Shown one piece after another: positions 46,290 to 58,499 of a DNA stretch of 64,000 nucleotides. The stretch is from Phascolarctos cinereus. Taxonomy: Eukaryota; Chordata; Mammalia; Diprotodontia; Phascolarctidae. Both the position numbers and the translations under genes were made by a program. The DNA lies in the NCBI RefSeq assembly GCF_002099425.1, contig NW_018343954.1, forward strand, positions 20,669,501-20,733,500. Direction: 5' to 3'. Position 1 is the stretch's first letter, and each line of letters starts with the position of its first letter. Under the pieces are notes generated by a model. That model was not told the DNA's origin and ran no database searches. It was given only the letters and a program-made list of their open reading frames with translations.

Positions 46290-47100
46290 AGTCAAACTGC
46301 CAACCCACTCTTACAGAGCTTGAATTTTTATTGTTTTCCTTCATGGAAATTAAAGTTTGTAGCTGTGGAACTTCTACACAATTCTTCTATATTTAGCCCT
46401 TTCATGTAAAAAGAACAATTTTAATCCTTCTTCCAAATGACTTAAAGAGAGCTATCATGTTCCCCCTTTCCCCAAGTGTTTTTTTTTCCCTACTGGCTAA
46501 ATGTCCCTAATTCCTTCAACCTTATTCATATGTAGTAACCCTAAGGCCCTTCACAATGTTGACTGCCCTTCTCTGAATGGCATTGTCTGTTAATGCCCAT
46601 TTTAAAATTTGATACCCAGAAGTGAATATACTAATCCAGAAGTGTTCTGACCAGGGTAAAGGTCAAATGGGAGCTCCCTAGGTCCAGAAACAAAGTCTTT
46701 CTACACAACCTCAGATTTCACTAACATGTTTTTTTGGTTTCCATATATTACTGTCAACTCATATTCAACTTGGAGTTTAATAAAAAAAAAACACTTTTTT
46801 TCAGATGAACTTCTTACATAGAAGTTATACATATGGTAGCTTATTTTTTAACATAAATGTAAGAATTTGCATTTATTCCTTTTAAATTTCATCTTACAAG
46901 ATACATCCTTACATTATAGCTTATGGATAATATTGTAGATCATTTTGGATCCTGTCATCCCATATTTATTATCCCTCCCAGCTTCACATCTTCTGAATTC
47001 TTGAACCAATCCTTGATAAAAAATGTTAAACAGCACAGTCCCAAGAATATTTTTGGGGCATTCCATTAAAGACTTCATTTCAACTAGCCAAAAGAGCAAT
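46290..47100 (-). mobile_element. CR1/L3-clade LINE relic (reverse transcriptase part)
   Basis: Read on the minus strand, the segment near 47020-47065 encodes MECPKNILGTVLFNIFYQG. This is recognisably the CR1-clade RT motif GVPQGSVLGPVLFNIFIND. The DNA from 47075 down to about 46290 follows the order of the CR1/L3 ORF2 C-terminal half. In forward terms it shows gtgttctgaccagggtaaaggtc, cccttctctgaatggc and gagagctatcatgttcccc. An (AT)n repeat lies next to it at 47117. It is old and fully broken. Confidence 0.75.
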
Positions 47101-47116
47101 AACATAAATATGTAAC

Positions 47117-47152
47117 ATGCACACACACATAATACAACATATAGTGTGTGTG

Positions 47153-47186
<34 letters not shown>

Positions 47187-47300
47187 ATATATACACACAC
47201 ATATATATAGCACAATGTATATGTACTATATGTACAATATATATGTACTATATACATACTTGCTCATATATATATGTGTGTGTGTGTGTGTGTGTATGCT
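47117..47300. repeat. (TA)n/(CA)n/(TG)n microsatellite
   Basis: Mixed dinucleotide tract ending in about ten TG units. The frames over it are artefacts. Confidence 0.93.
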
Positions 47301-47529
47301 TAGGAGTAAATTATGTGTAACCAAAAAAATGTATAAAGAACAACTTATTATGATTTCATAATTAATGAACAAGATGCACAAAGGAGTTGTATTATTTTTT
47401 TCTATTTTTGTTAATTATTGAAAATCTTTGACTCAGATCTGTAAACATGGCTTATTCATTTACTTCAAATATGTAAGGGTGTCTCAAGTATAATGAGAAC
47501 GTATCACCAAATCTAATCATTTCTATATT
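47301..47529. other. Short unique interval
   Basis: Nothing recognisable. Confidence 0.4.
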
Positions 47530-48250
47530 CACAACATTTCATGTAAAATTCTTCTCTCTTCTCACACAGCCTTCAGTCATGCCTTCATCCCTTCTTGCCT
47601 GGACAACTGAATTATCCTTCCAACTATTCTTCTTGCCTTGTCTCTCCCCACTCCAATACATACTCCACTAAGTTGTCAAAGTGATTTTTTTTTTTAAGTG
47701 TAAGTCTGATTACAACATCTTCATTCTTAGTGAATGGCTTAGGAATTTGTTCCTTATTAATTTCAGGATCCAATATGAACTTGTGTATTTGACATTTAAA
47801 ACTCTTCTTATGCCTACTTACCCCCACAGACACTCATACAAATGTACTCACACATGAAGACATACTGGCTTCCTTGCAATTATTGAACAGGGTGCATTTT
47901 TTTGCACATTTTGTGTCATTGCTTCGGCTGTCCACAATACCTAGAACTCTCTCCTCTCTCACTTTCACCTATTGGCTTCTTTAACTTCTTTCAAGGCTCA
48001 AATTGTCTCTTCTGGAAGTGGGTGTTCTTGGTCCCTATAATTACCAATGCCTTTTCCTTTCACAATGCATCCCATCTATTCTGTATATATCCTGTATGTA
48101 CGTAGTTATTTACATGTTATTTCCCACCATATAAAATACTGCTTGAGGGCAGGGACTGTGATTTTTGCCTTTCTTTCATCCCTAGCATTTAATACAGTGG
48201 CTGGATCACAGTAAACATTTTGAAAAGGTTTTTGATTGATTGACTGGTTT
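47530..48250 (+). mobile_element. L2 LINE 3' part, long copy
   Basis: About 720 bases follow the L2 order: gcctggacaactgaattatcc, ccaatacatactccac, gtctgattacaacatcttc, ttgtccacaatacctagaac, gcttgagggcagggactgtg, then cagtggctggatcacagtaaac. The right end has the L2 terminal TGATTGA-like units. No open frame is left. Confidence 0.75.
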
Positions 48251-50635
48251 TTTCTTGACTTAAATTCATTATTGTCTTTTAAATAATATAAATTTAGCTA
48301 CTAAATTAAAATGAGGAATTGAACCAAAACATCTTATTAGTCATTCTATGTACATCCATGATATCGATCTTTAAAATTCCACTGAAAAACAAATTAAGCA
48401 GCTCAATCATCTCACAGAATCTACTCCACAGGTATCCAAATGTTATTTGGAATCCTAAGTATAACATTTTCAACCTAAAACAAGGACACCTAGATAATGA
48501 AAACTTCAAGCTTTCTGGAGGTCACAGTCACCTATTCTAGAAAGTAAGTGATTCTCTCAACAAAGAAAACATGTTATTGTAATTATTGCTTCACTTCTGA
48601 TATACTCAATAACCACCTCTTTAATAACATTTTGTGATTTTGGCAGGGATTAAGGTCAAGCTCCCCAGCCTACATTTTTCAGATTCTGTTCCCTTCATTT
48701 CTTTTTAATTGGAATTTTTCCCTTTTCTTCAAAAGCTCAAAACTAACTGTATCACCTGGGCATTAAACCAGAAACCTCATTAAACCAGAAACCTTATTTG
48801 TATCACATTGTGAGCCAACTGAGATAACAGGCATTTATTTGAATCTACAGTATTTTTTAAATTTTTATTTATTTTTACTTTAAGAGAAACCACATTATGT
48901 AGAAGACAAATAAAAGTATAATTACCTGTCATCCCCATATATGATAAAATTAGGTTACAAATGTCCTTTGAAGAAAAAAAATCCCATACAGGATTCTCTT
49001 ATTGAAGATATTTGCATAAAAGGTATATTAATAGGGAGAGAAGGCATGCAATGAAAATGGACTGATAATTTCTTAATTTTTTTTCCTTTACAGTATTCTA
49101 GCTGTCTTTTGTTTTGGTCTTGATACTTGAAATTACAAAAAAAATCTAGAAATCTTCTATTTTTGATTGATTTTTAAGACGATGAGAATGCTACCAGAAT
49201 AGATTCAAGGCATTTTATTAAAATAAAAAATAATCACTCTAAACATTCCAACTTTCTTAATGCTATTATAGCCAGCATGCTAAACTGAAGGTCTCCATGG
49301 AGAACATTTGGCTATGTTGACCAATGGACATGATGTATATTGTTTGCTTGGTTTCAATGCATTTGTTGCATGTTCAATAAAAGTTGATATTACTGAGAAA
49401 ATATGAACAATCCTCCAGTACAGTAAAAAAAGGGAAAACAATTTTAAATATCCTTCATCTACTAGTCATGAGCAAATTAAAGAACCTTAATGTAAAAGCA
49501 GTACAATACTTGGCAACCTTGCCTTCGGACTATTGATGATTCAGCTCATTTAAGCCTTAAAAAAGCATTCAGATCTCTTCATATCTGAAGGCAATGACAG
49601 TTCCCTAGTGGAGTGAGCTCAGTAGCCTCAGCTTAATTCCTTGTGAAGCAAAGTGTAAATCTTTCCTCTATTTGGCTTTGGTTCTTTGTATTTAAAACAG
49701 TATCATTGGCAGCCACCTGAACTCAAAGTTTTGTTTTGAAGGAGGACGTATATTTTGGAAAACTTTTCCTGGGGAGATATTATAGGTAATGGACAGAATT
49801 GCTCTAATAGAGGAAAACTTGGCAATTTTCTCTTAGGCTAAAAACTGAAGGGTTAGGAAAGCTGAGGAGTAAGAAGGAACAGAGGAGTACATTGGGTCTA
49901 TTCCAATCTAGCAGATTTTTCTTTTAGAAGGTTAGTTATAGGTGACTTTTAGTTGTACACCCATGCAGATTTTAGAAATAAATTGAAGACCTCATCCCTT
50001 TGCACTTACTAGCTCTAGTGATTAAACATCACTAAAGCTCTCCAGTGAATCTTTGAGATTTGAAAATCTTTAAGGTCCTCCTTCAGCCTTAGGGAGATGC
50101 TAGAAAAGAGGTTGAGATAGAAGATTGAAAGTGTAAATGTCAATAATTTAAAAGATCTTTTCATTTATATTCTTTATATTAAATTAATACCTGAAAGCTA
50201 CTTGCTCTTTTAAATATAACTCCACAGAGGAAAGCAGTCAGGACAACAGAACTGACCTCTTTTATTTCTGTGTTAGGAGGAGGCCTGCAGATCAGAGCAG
50301 TGTGGCTCCTTCAGTTGAAATGCCATAGCATAGCCATTGGAGAATGTCATTGGAAAGACTTTCTAAAAGGGTATAGATCCCATAACAAAACCATTAGCAA
50401 TATTTAATTGCATCTCCTGAATAAGGATGTACTGAATTGATTATTACATTAAGTGGACTTCAGAAATGAAAGCAAAGGCATCTGCCAGCTCTATGATTAA
50501 ATAATGGCAGGGAGGCTAGTGGATCATTTCTTAAGAATAGGGATTCATTCATAGTTTGGATACGTTTGGGCTGCATGATCCCTGGGGTTCTTTTTTAGTC
50601 TAGGATTCCATCTAGGATTCTAACTCAAATCTTGA
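48251..50635. other. Unique DNA, possible conserved non-coding sequence
   Basis: About 2.4 kb without a recognisable transposon. A short tandem (ttaaaccagaaacct twice) occurs at about 48763-48797, and an exact 12-base palindrome tctccatggaga at about 49292. The segments 49240-49400 and 49500-49760 are of balanced composition and free of low-complexity runs. No gene seen. Confidence 0.35.
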
Positions 50636-50639
50636 GTTG

Positions 50640-50790
50640 GAGGACTCTCATTCAACTAACAGCTTTGCTACTTACAATCTATGGAACCTTGGGCAAGTCA
50701 CTTAACATCTTGGGACCTTAATTTCCTCATCTGTAAAATGGGTTGGGTGGATGGAATGTATCCTAAGTTTCCTTCCAATAATAGGAATAC
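50640..50790 (+). mobile_element. MIR/MIR3-type SINE relic
   Basis: acagctttgctacttacaatctatggaaccttgggcaagtcacttaaca...tcctcatctgtaaaatggg is the SINE core. The tail ggatggaatgtatcctaagtttccttcc is L3-like. Confidence 0.75.
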
Positions 50791-52273
50791 AAGACTCTTT
50801 CTCAACAGCCTATTATGGGTCAGAGGAAGGAATCTCCAATCTGCATTTTCTCTAAAATCTGTCAGGTACACATTAATATATGTATAAGCAAGTAGGCTGC
50901 CAAGGTTTTGTATAATTCCTGAATCCTCTAACTTGAGCAATATCCACCTCATATTTTATAGCAATAATAACATAACAGATGATGAAAATGCATAACAATG
51001 AAAGAACAAAAGTATGTCTTGTCCAATTTAAAAAATAATTTACCAAAGTTTACTAGAGTACTGTGGGCCCACCTTTTCTAGATTTCTAGAAAGATTAACT
51101 TTACTATAAGCACACCCTTGGTACAGTCTCCTATTTTCTAACTTTTAGGAGATTGAAGACAATCTTTATCTAGATTTAGTCCTCCATTCAAGAGAAATTA
51201 GGAGACTAAGAATACCAAAAGTATGCTTACAGAACTAATTCATAATTTCTGTAACACAACAAAGACCATTTCCCCACAGGCTTTCACTTTATGTTAAGTA
51301 ATTTACTAATACATTACTTATAAAATAGAGCCCCAAAATGCAACACAATGTATTTCTTACGCAATGTAACATGTCCATGAGCATTCATTGTAATTAAATA
51401 AAATCCTTAAATAAATTATGCAGAGTTCCAAATTGTCAGATTGTCTGTTGTAGGCAAAGAGAATACAAATTTGACACATTTCAATTGTGTTTTTGTGACA
51501 AATATGGCATTTTAGGGTGTAGAAATGCTGAATTTCAGAATGCAAAATTAATCTTTAAATGACCTACCTACTTACAATTTTGAGCAACAAATAACTAATA
51601 CTTTTTAGATAAAATACAATTATAGTTAGCCATTTATTGTATTCCATCATTTTCATTACTTGCACATATCAAATTTAATCAATCACTCTTATTAGAGCTT
51701 CTGAATTTAAATGAAAAGGATATAATATTCTATTTTATTGAATTACAAATGGGAATATAATAGCTATTAATATTTCCTGAGGTCCTATAGTCATCTGGTA
51801 GGATGAGATAACACTTTAAAAAATTAAATTCACTAGTTTATCATTTTGTGTTATTCATTTTGTTTTTATATTATTGATCTTTAAGTTGGTATATATTAAT
51901 TTCTTAAGATCTATTATCCTTATCATGATGATTTCTCCTCTTTTAAGGTAATGATACCCTTTACAAATATTAACTAGAAACACACATGTGGTATGACTTT
52001 AGAGATATTTAAATATATGCTTTCTAAAAACACTTCTTTGAATTTTATCTCAGAAAAACCTAGTTTTGCATTTTTCTATAAGTGTGCTAATATCTGTGAA
52101 TACTTTATAAACACTACTGAGTAATTCTAACATAAGTGAGAAAATGGATTTTCAATTAATCAGATCTAAATTTGGAATAACACAGCAACTCCAAATGCCT
52201 TAGAGACATCCATATTCTTTCCTCTGCCATTAATGATCCCTTTTCTAGTTATCTCCCTCCTTCTATACATTTT
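50791..52273. other. Unique AT-rich DNA
   Basis: No gene or named repeat seen. Confidence 0.4.
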
Positions 52274-52285
52274 GAAAATACTTTT
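52274..52285. repeat. Target-site duplication, left (truncated SINE)
   Basis: gaaaatactttt, repeated at 52354-52365. Confidence 0.8.
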
Positions 52286-52353
52286 TTTGCCTTTTTTTTT
52301 TGTTGAGGCAGTAGGGTTTAAGTAACTTGCCCAAGGCCACACAGCTAGTGAGT
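52286..52353 (-). mobile_element. 5'-truncated A-tailed SINE with target duplication
   Basis: On the plus strand: a T-rich tail (gccttttttttttg), then tgaggcagtagggtttaagtaacttgcccaaggccacacagctagtga. It is only the 3' part of the SINE family seen at 7946, flanked by a 12-base duplication. Confidence 0.8.
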
Positions 52354-52365
52354 GAAAATACTTTT
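52354..52365. repeat. Target-site duplication, right (truncated SINE)
   Basis: Exact copy of 52274-52285. Confidence 0.8.
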
Positions 52366-53190
52366 ACATTCCAAATTCGCTTCCATAAACCATTTTCTAT
52401 TGGTTTTAGACATTGCCTGTCTTCATTTCAATGACTCCTCCTGCTCTAGGTGTTCTTATGTTAGCCTTTGGATGCCTGGGATCTGCAGTTGTGCCAAGCT
52501 AGGCTAACCTGTCATGCTCAACATTTTTATTCCCCCTTTTCCGATCAGCAATAATACCTTATCTACTTTGTATTCCTTTAAGGATCTAATCTAAAATGGT
52601 TCCTGGATATACTAATTAACTTAAAGGTGGTAATGGCTGCTAAGAAATTACAATTTTACACTTTCCAGTTATAATACCTAAATATTGACCTGGATATTCA
52701 ACATCTTAACCCCATAGGGTGGATGAATGTGGATATGTGGAAATTTTTGGAACTGGTTTCAGATAGGGGCTAAGAGGAAGATAACTAGATGGCAGAGATA
52801 GGGACATCCTCCGATATATACTGCTTGATGTATTTTCCTGAGGATCCACTGACCTCTATTCAACAGGCCGTTCATGGATTAAGTCATTGGTACAGTCTCT
52901 AGAAATGACAGATCATTAAAGCTACCTGCCTTAGACAGCTCCTAAACTGTAGCCCACAAGGCACTGGAAAGTTAAATAAAATTAAACCCAATTACTATGC
53001 AATGGCCTTATGGAGGCAAAGTGTTTTCTGGCTTCAGAAAATGCAGCAATCATTTACTGTGATGTGAAGGAGTTACAGTGCTGTAGGGAGGACCCCAAAA
53101 GGATAGAATCACAAATCCTTTGAAGTATTTGAAGTAAATGTTCTTAGGTCTCTTTCATGTGTATTTATTTTATCCTGCCCAGTATACTTT
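52366..53190. other. Unique DNA
   Basis: No gene or named repeat seen. Confidence 0.4.
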
Positions 53191-53194
53191 AAGG

Positions 53195-53295
53195 TTCTAA
53201 GGCTAAGTCCCATATCTTTTATTTCCTTTCTATCTTTCAAAGGACCCAGGAAAGCACTCTGAACAGTACAGTCTTATTAACTGAATGACAAATGG
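53195..53295 (+). mobile_element. L2 LINE 3' end fragment
   Basis: aaggctaagtcccatatctt...cccaggaaagcactctgaacagtacag...attaactgaatga approximates the L2 3' terminus. Confidence 0.45.
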
Positions 53296-53444
53296 CATGA
53301 GCTGTATTTCAGTAGGAAAGATTAAAGAGAGACAGACAGAAGAGCTTCATAATAAGTATAATCTCTTTTTTCAGCTAGCCTTAAGAATAGGATTAAACAG
53401 GTACCGTGGGTGGTTTAAAGAAGGATTTGCTGGGATCCTGTGAT

Positions 53445-53640
53445 AACGACAGTGGTAGCTCACATTTATAGAGTGCTTTAGAGTTTACAAAGTGCTTTTC
53501 TCACAATAGGCCTAAGAGGGAGAGAGGAAGTGCAAATATCATTATCACCCTTTTACATTTGAGGTAACTGAGGCATAGAGCAGTTAAGTACCTTGCCAAA
53601 GGTCATATACTTATTAAAGAATGGAGCTGGGACTTATATG
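53445..53640 (-). mobile_element. MIR-type SINE relic
   Basis: gctcacatttatagagtgctttagagtttacaaagtgctttt, then tgaggtaactgaggcatagagcagttaagtaccttgccaaaggtc is the reverse of a MIR-type core plus tail. Confidence 0.65.
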
Positions 53641-53777
53641 TACAGCTTATTGGTATTCTGAAGAGCTGATGTGCTGGTTTTTTATCACCTTGAAGAGTGC
53701 TGGAAGTGGAATGGGTCAGGTCAGCATGAAAAGATATCACATAACTACAAAAGAATGCAGGTATGAAATCGGACTGC

Positions 53778-53790
53778 TAAAGCTTTTTTT
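53778..53790. repeat. Probable target-site duplication, left (5'-truncated L1)
   Basis: taaagcttttttt, with one mismatch to 54979-54991. Confidence 0.6.
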
Positions 53791-54978
53791 CTTTTAATTT
53801 TTTTTATTAATTTATTTTGATTTATTAACAATCACTTCCATAAGCTTTTGAGTTTTAAATTTTTCTCCCCCTCTTTCCCTCCCTCCCTCCTCAAGACATT
53901 GTACAGTCTGATATAGGCTATACATATACATTCCTATTAAACATATTTTCACATTAGTCATGTTGTAAGGAAGAATTAGAACCAATAGGAGGAACCACAA
54001 GAAAGTGGAAACAAAACGAAACAGAAAAAAAAATAGCAAATAATATGCTTCGATCTGCATTCAAACTCCATAGTTCTTTGTTTGGATGTGCATAGCATTT
54101 TGCATCATGAGATCTTTGGAGATGTCTTACATCCTTGTACTGCTGAGAAGGGCTAAGTCTATCAACTAAGTCTATCAACGTTAGTCGTCCCACCATGTGG
54201 CTGTTGCCATGTACAACATTCTTCTGGTTTTATTCACTTCACTTAGCCTCAGTCCATACAAGTTTTTCCAGGTGTTTCTGAAGTCCACCTGTGGTCATCA
54301 TTTCTTATAGCACAATAGTATTCCATTACATTCATATAACAAAACTTGTTCAGCCATTCCCCAACTGATGGCCATGCCCTCAAGAGAGCTGTTATGAATA
54401 TTTTTTTGTAAACATGGGTCCTTTTCCTATTTTTATGATCTCTTTGGGATACAGCCCTGGAATTGCTATTGCTGGTCAAAGGGTTTGGGCATAGTTCCAA
54501 ATTGCTCTGCAAAATGCTTGGATCACTTCACAACTCCGCCATCAATGCATTAGTGTTCCAATTTTCCCACATCTGCTCCAACATTTATCATTTATCTGCT
54601 TTGTCATGTTGGCCAGTCTGATAGGTGTGATGTGGTACCTCAGAGTTGTTTTGATTTGCATTTCTCTAATCAACAGTGATTTAGAGAGTTTTTATATGAC
54701 TATAGATGGCTTTAATTTCTTCATCTGAGAACTGCCTGTTCATATCCTTTGACCATTTATCATTGGGGAATAACTTGTATTCTTACAAATTTGACTTAGT
54801 TCTGTATATATTTTAGAAATGAGGCCCTTATCAGAGATATTGGTTGTAAAATTCTTTCCCAGTTTTTTGCTTCCCTCCTAATATTGGTTGCATTGGCTTT
54901 GTGCAACAAACTTTTCAATTTAATGTAATCAAAATTATCCATTTTGCAATCCATAATGTTCTCTATCTCCTGTTTGGT
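53791..54978 (-). mobile_element. 5'-truncated L1 LINE
   Basis: Matches 10290-11488 of the full-length L1: the A-rich tail side, the 3' UTR and the last part of ORF2. It contains the degenerate C-terminal stretch VGEWLNKFCYMNVMEYYCAIRND (minus frame 54249-54512). It has losses of about 20-25 bases near 54383 and 54483 relative to that copy, and a small tandem (ctaagtctatcaa twice) at about 54152. This is the ordinary 5'-truncation outcome of L1 insertion. Confidence 0.9.
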
Positions 54979-54991
54979 TAAGGCTTTTTTT
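54979..54991. repeat. Probable target-site duplication, right (5'-truncated L1)
   Basis: taaggcttttttt, the partner of 53778-53790. Confidence 0.6.
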
Positions 54992-56039
54992 ATTTAAACC
55001 CACACAATTAATCCAGAAAAACAGAGTGAAAGGTGCTAAACAGTAGATGAGGTTGTGAAATATTATTTTCTGAACTCCACGTGAAATGGGTGAATATACC
55101 TCTTTTTACACTCTACATTTTATTTGTTTTGATTCTTCTAATCAGAAAACCTTTAAACTGAAAAGTAAAGGAGTTAGAAAAAGATCTGACTTGAAACTGG
55201 AAAGTGTAAAGAATAAATAGAGTTTGCAAAGCTGGGTTCCAGAAAGAGCAGATACTATCTGTTAAGAAGAGGACTAAGAGTAGAGTCTTCAAGAAAATTT
55301 AGAGAAATCCAAGAAAAGAGATAGTAATAAAATCCCACTACCCAACACATAGCCCTATTTCTTGTTTCAGCACATCACAGAAACTGAGAACCTCAGGAGA
55401 TGCCAATTATACTCTCTCTCCAATTGTCCCTTAGAACCCATTAAATTCAAGGGGCTTAATAATATCAGATTGAAGTTGTGAACAACCATTTCTGTCATTT
55501 CTGAATGCTGAGTATGCTCTGTAAGACCAGAAATCAAGAGAAGTCTAGCATAAGGTAGAGAATTCCAGAGTAGAACCTTATAAGGCCAAGTATTTTAACA
55601 AGATTAGGAAAGAGGGTCTATTTATTATTTTAGTCTTTCTACTTTCAATGCTTAGCAAATTGTCTGCCCCAAGTATGCCACTTCATTTCATAAATCTTGG
55701 TAGATTTTTTTTTTGATTCATATGTTGCTATATTACAGGTATCTAACTGGATCAATGCCACCTTAAAAGGGAAGAAGAAACTGTATGATCTCTACTGGAA
55801 TGCTTTAGGCAGAGACAAATGGAATTGGTCAATGGAAATAATATGACAGGGAGTGACATGGGGAATTTATAACCCTCATCTTCTTCTGGCAGTGACTGTA
55901 AAATGTGGATAAAATGAAAAGGCATCCAGGGTGCTGAAGGAATCATACAGTTGAATACTAACAAGTTGGGGTTATTGGGATTTATTAAAAGAAATTTCCT
56001 GAGGAACACACTACATGCCACACATCTTGGAAAGATTAA
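54992..56039. other. Unique DNA
   Basis: No gene or named repeat seen. The minus frame 55752-56021 has no recognisable domain. Confidence 0.4.
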
Positions 56040-56283
56040 GTTGTTATTCAGTCATGTGCAACTCTTTGTGACTTCATTTGGGGTTTTTTTGTCAAAGATA
56101 ATGGAGTGGTTTGCCATTTCTTCTCTAGCTCATTATAAAAATGAGAAAATTGAGGCAAACAAGATTGAATGATTTGCCATAGGTCACACAGCTAGTAAGT
56201 ATCTGAGGCCAGATTTTAACTCCTGAAGATGTGTCTTTCTGACTCCAGGCCTGGCACTCTATCTACTATACCACCTAGATACT
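56040..56283 (-). mobile_element. Mar-1-type CORE-SINE with RTE-like tail
   Basis: Tail first on the plus strand: gttattcagtcatgtgcaactctttgtgac, gtggtttgccatttc, then gaaaattgaggcaaac (core), then ctatctactataccacctag (head). Confidence 0.87.
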
Positions 56284-56739
56284 CATTGGGAGAATACTCA
56301 GACAAAAACTACAAGTGATTTAGGTTATACAGGACTATGGAATGTGATATTAATAGATGGAACCATTCTTATTAGTTCTTCATTGGCCTCATTTCTTTGT
56401 TTTTACATGTAAAAAATCTGTGTGTTCACTGAATTTTGTGAATTATGTGGCTGGTCAAGGGATTTAGTGAAATTGCCCAAATGCTTTCTGATTGTGAAGT
56501 TTCCAGATTATCTGGGCATGGGGATAAGCCAGAGGAGTAAATATTCCCCTCAATTTTACCCAGTGTCTTTGTGCTTCTGACACAAGGGTTAGCATGTTCT
56601 CCAAAACAGAACTGAACCTTTTCATTTCAACATTAGGTTATACAGTATCATCTCTGACATATTTTGGATAGTTGATACATACAAATGAGGACAATGTTGA
56701 TAACTTATTTTTGAAATGAAGTTTTAGTTATTCAGTAAT
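56284..56739. other. Unique DNA
   Basis: Nothing recognisable. Confidence 0.4.
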
Positions 56740-57345
56740 TCATATCTACTCCCTGATAGTTATTCCCACTGACACTATCTTAATAGAGACCCTCATTACT
56801 ACCTGCCTGGATGACTACTATTATTTTCTAATTGTTCTTCTAAATAACCTTCTGTTACCTCCTCAAATCCATCTTTTATACTACTTGCAGAATGCCTTTT
56901 TCTATGCATAGACAGTAGTCTAGGGGAATAATAAAGGGGTGAAAGGGAGGGTGCTGGGGGTGGGGAGGGAGGTGTCAGGAAAGGCTTCTATTCAAACATG
57001 GTGCTTCAGCTTCTTCTTAAAGGAAAAAAAAAAGGACTTTAGGAGGCATAGATAAAGAAAAGTGCATTCCAAGCATGTGGGATGGCTTTTGCAAAGGTAC
57101 TAAGAAGAGGGATGGAGTGTAATGTTTCTGAGGAACAGAATGAAGATATTACCTGGTCATGTCACTCCTCAGTTAAAATCCAATAAAGTTCAAAGAATTA
57201 AAATTTAAGGTGCTCCCTAGCATTGTACTTTCCTACCCTTCTTGCGTTACCTAAATCCAATGGACTACATATCATCTTCAAGAAACACCATATATTTTCT
57301 TGCCTCTTGCCTTTGCTTATATCATGCTACTCTGCGCATGCACTG
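56740..57345 (+). mobile_element. L2 LINE, split by an unidentified insert
   Basis: Bases 56790-56895 (tactacctgcctggatgactac, aaatccatcttttatactacttgcagaatgcc) and 57145-57345 (acctggtcatgtcactcctcagttaaaatcc, cctcttgcctttgcttatatcatgctac) are consecutive parts of L2. The intervening 250 bases or so do not belong to it. Confidence 0.7.
56896..57140. mobile_element. Unidentified insert inside L2
   Basis: G-rich and unlike L2. It contains a four-run G cluster (56945-56969) and the phrase gtgcattccaagcatgtgggatggcttttgcaaagg, which resembles an old mammal-wide repeat ('gcattccaggcagagggaacagcatgtgcaaagg' class) whose name I cannot give with confidence. Confidence 0.45.
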
Positions 57346-57389
57346 GAGAGAAAGTTGTATTTGCATATACTTGGATATAGTTCTAAGTT

Positions 57390-57560
57390 GTCATAGTGGG
57401 GGTTCGGGTAGAGAACTTTCATTACACTGGGTAAGCAGAAGGCTTGAGCCATATCCTGGCTCTGATGATAAATAGAAATGAGGCTTTGAACAGATACTTA
57501 ACTTCTTTGGGCTTCCATTACCTCCTCAGTAAAATTAAGAGATTGTACTAGATCAAGGAT
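57390..57560 (+). mobile_element. MIR/MIR3-type SINE relic
   Basis: atcctggctctgatgataaatagaaatgagg, acagatacttaacttctttgggcttcc, then tcagtaaaattaagagattgtactagatc (L3-like tail). Confidence 0.55.
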
Positions 57561-57884
57561 TCTTAATACAGGATTGACTCCCCACGGAATTTGTGAATAG
57601 ATTTCAAGGAGCCTATGAACATGGATGTGAAAAAAAAAAGACACATAATTATTTTGACTAACTTCTGAATGATATTTGGCATTTCCTCGTATTATGAATT
57701 TTTTTTAAAAATAGTGTTCTAATGAAGAGTCTACAGGCTTCATCAGATTGACCACCCCATCAGGATGACCACCATGACATTGCTGAAAAAAAGTTTAAGA
57801 CTTCCTGGGCTAGATGATTTCTGAGGTATATTTCACTACTAAATATTTATGTTTCCTCTATAATTATCACCAACAGTAGAAAAT

Positions 57885-58075
57885 GGACAATACAATAGAA
57901 AGAACTTTGGGTTTGGAAAGAGAAGACCTGAGTTTGATTTTTAGCTCTCCTGCTACAGAGGGACCTTGGGCAAGTTCCTTAATAACACTGCAGATTCCTC
58001 AAGCACAAAATAAAAGGATTTGAATAGATGGCATTTGAGTTCTTTTCAAGCTTTCCATCCTTAAGCCTCCAAATG
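57885..58075 (+). mobile_element. MIR3-type SINE relic
   Basis: agaagacctgagtttgattt (B-box-like), gggaccttgggcaagttcctt (core), then gaatagatggcatttgagttcttttcaagc (L3-like tail). Confidence 0.65.
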
Positions 58076-58499
58076 GCATTTTGCATAGGAAATTAGAAGA
58101 GGAAATTAGAGAAGGTTTCCTTTAAGATTTCATATATCCTAGTAAAATCTAGTTTTGTTTTGTTTTATTTTTTCTTTCAATGATAACCACGTAAGCAGTT
58201 AGGATAGGCTTTTGAGCCATCGATAGGTCCACATTCCTCCCCATGCTATTTCTATGTCGTTTCAGTTTTTTGGGTACATTCTACTCTTGTCTTCCCCCCG
58301 AATTTTTTTTTCACCTAGTGCTTAAGTTTCTTTTTGAAAATTCTTCTCCTCTTCCCTCTTCTATTGCCATTCTAAATTTTATTTACTACTGAAATGTCCA
58401 AATTATATGTAACAATTTCTCTGGAAAGGACCTGGAGGGCCAAACAAAACAATGACAAAATGTCAAAAAAGAAAAAAGAAATCGAAAGTATAACTCAGA

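Noticed and set aside
55752-56021. 89-codon minus-strand frame
   Set aside because: No recognisable domain and partly close to a SINE. Treated as chance.
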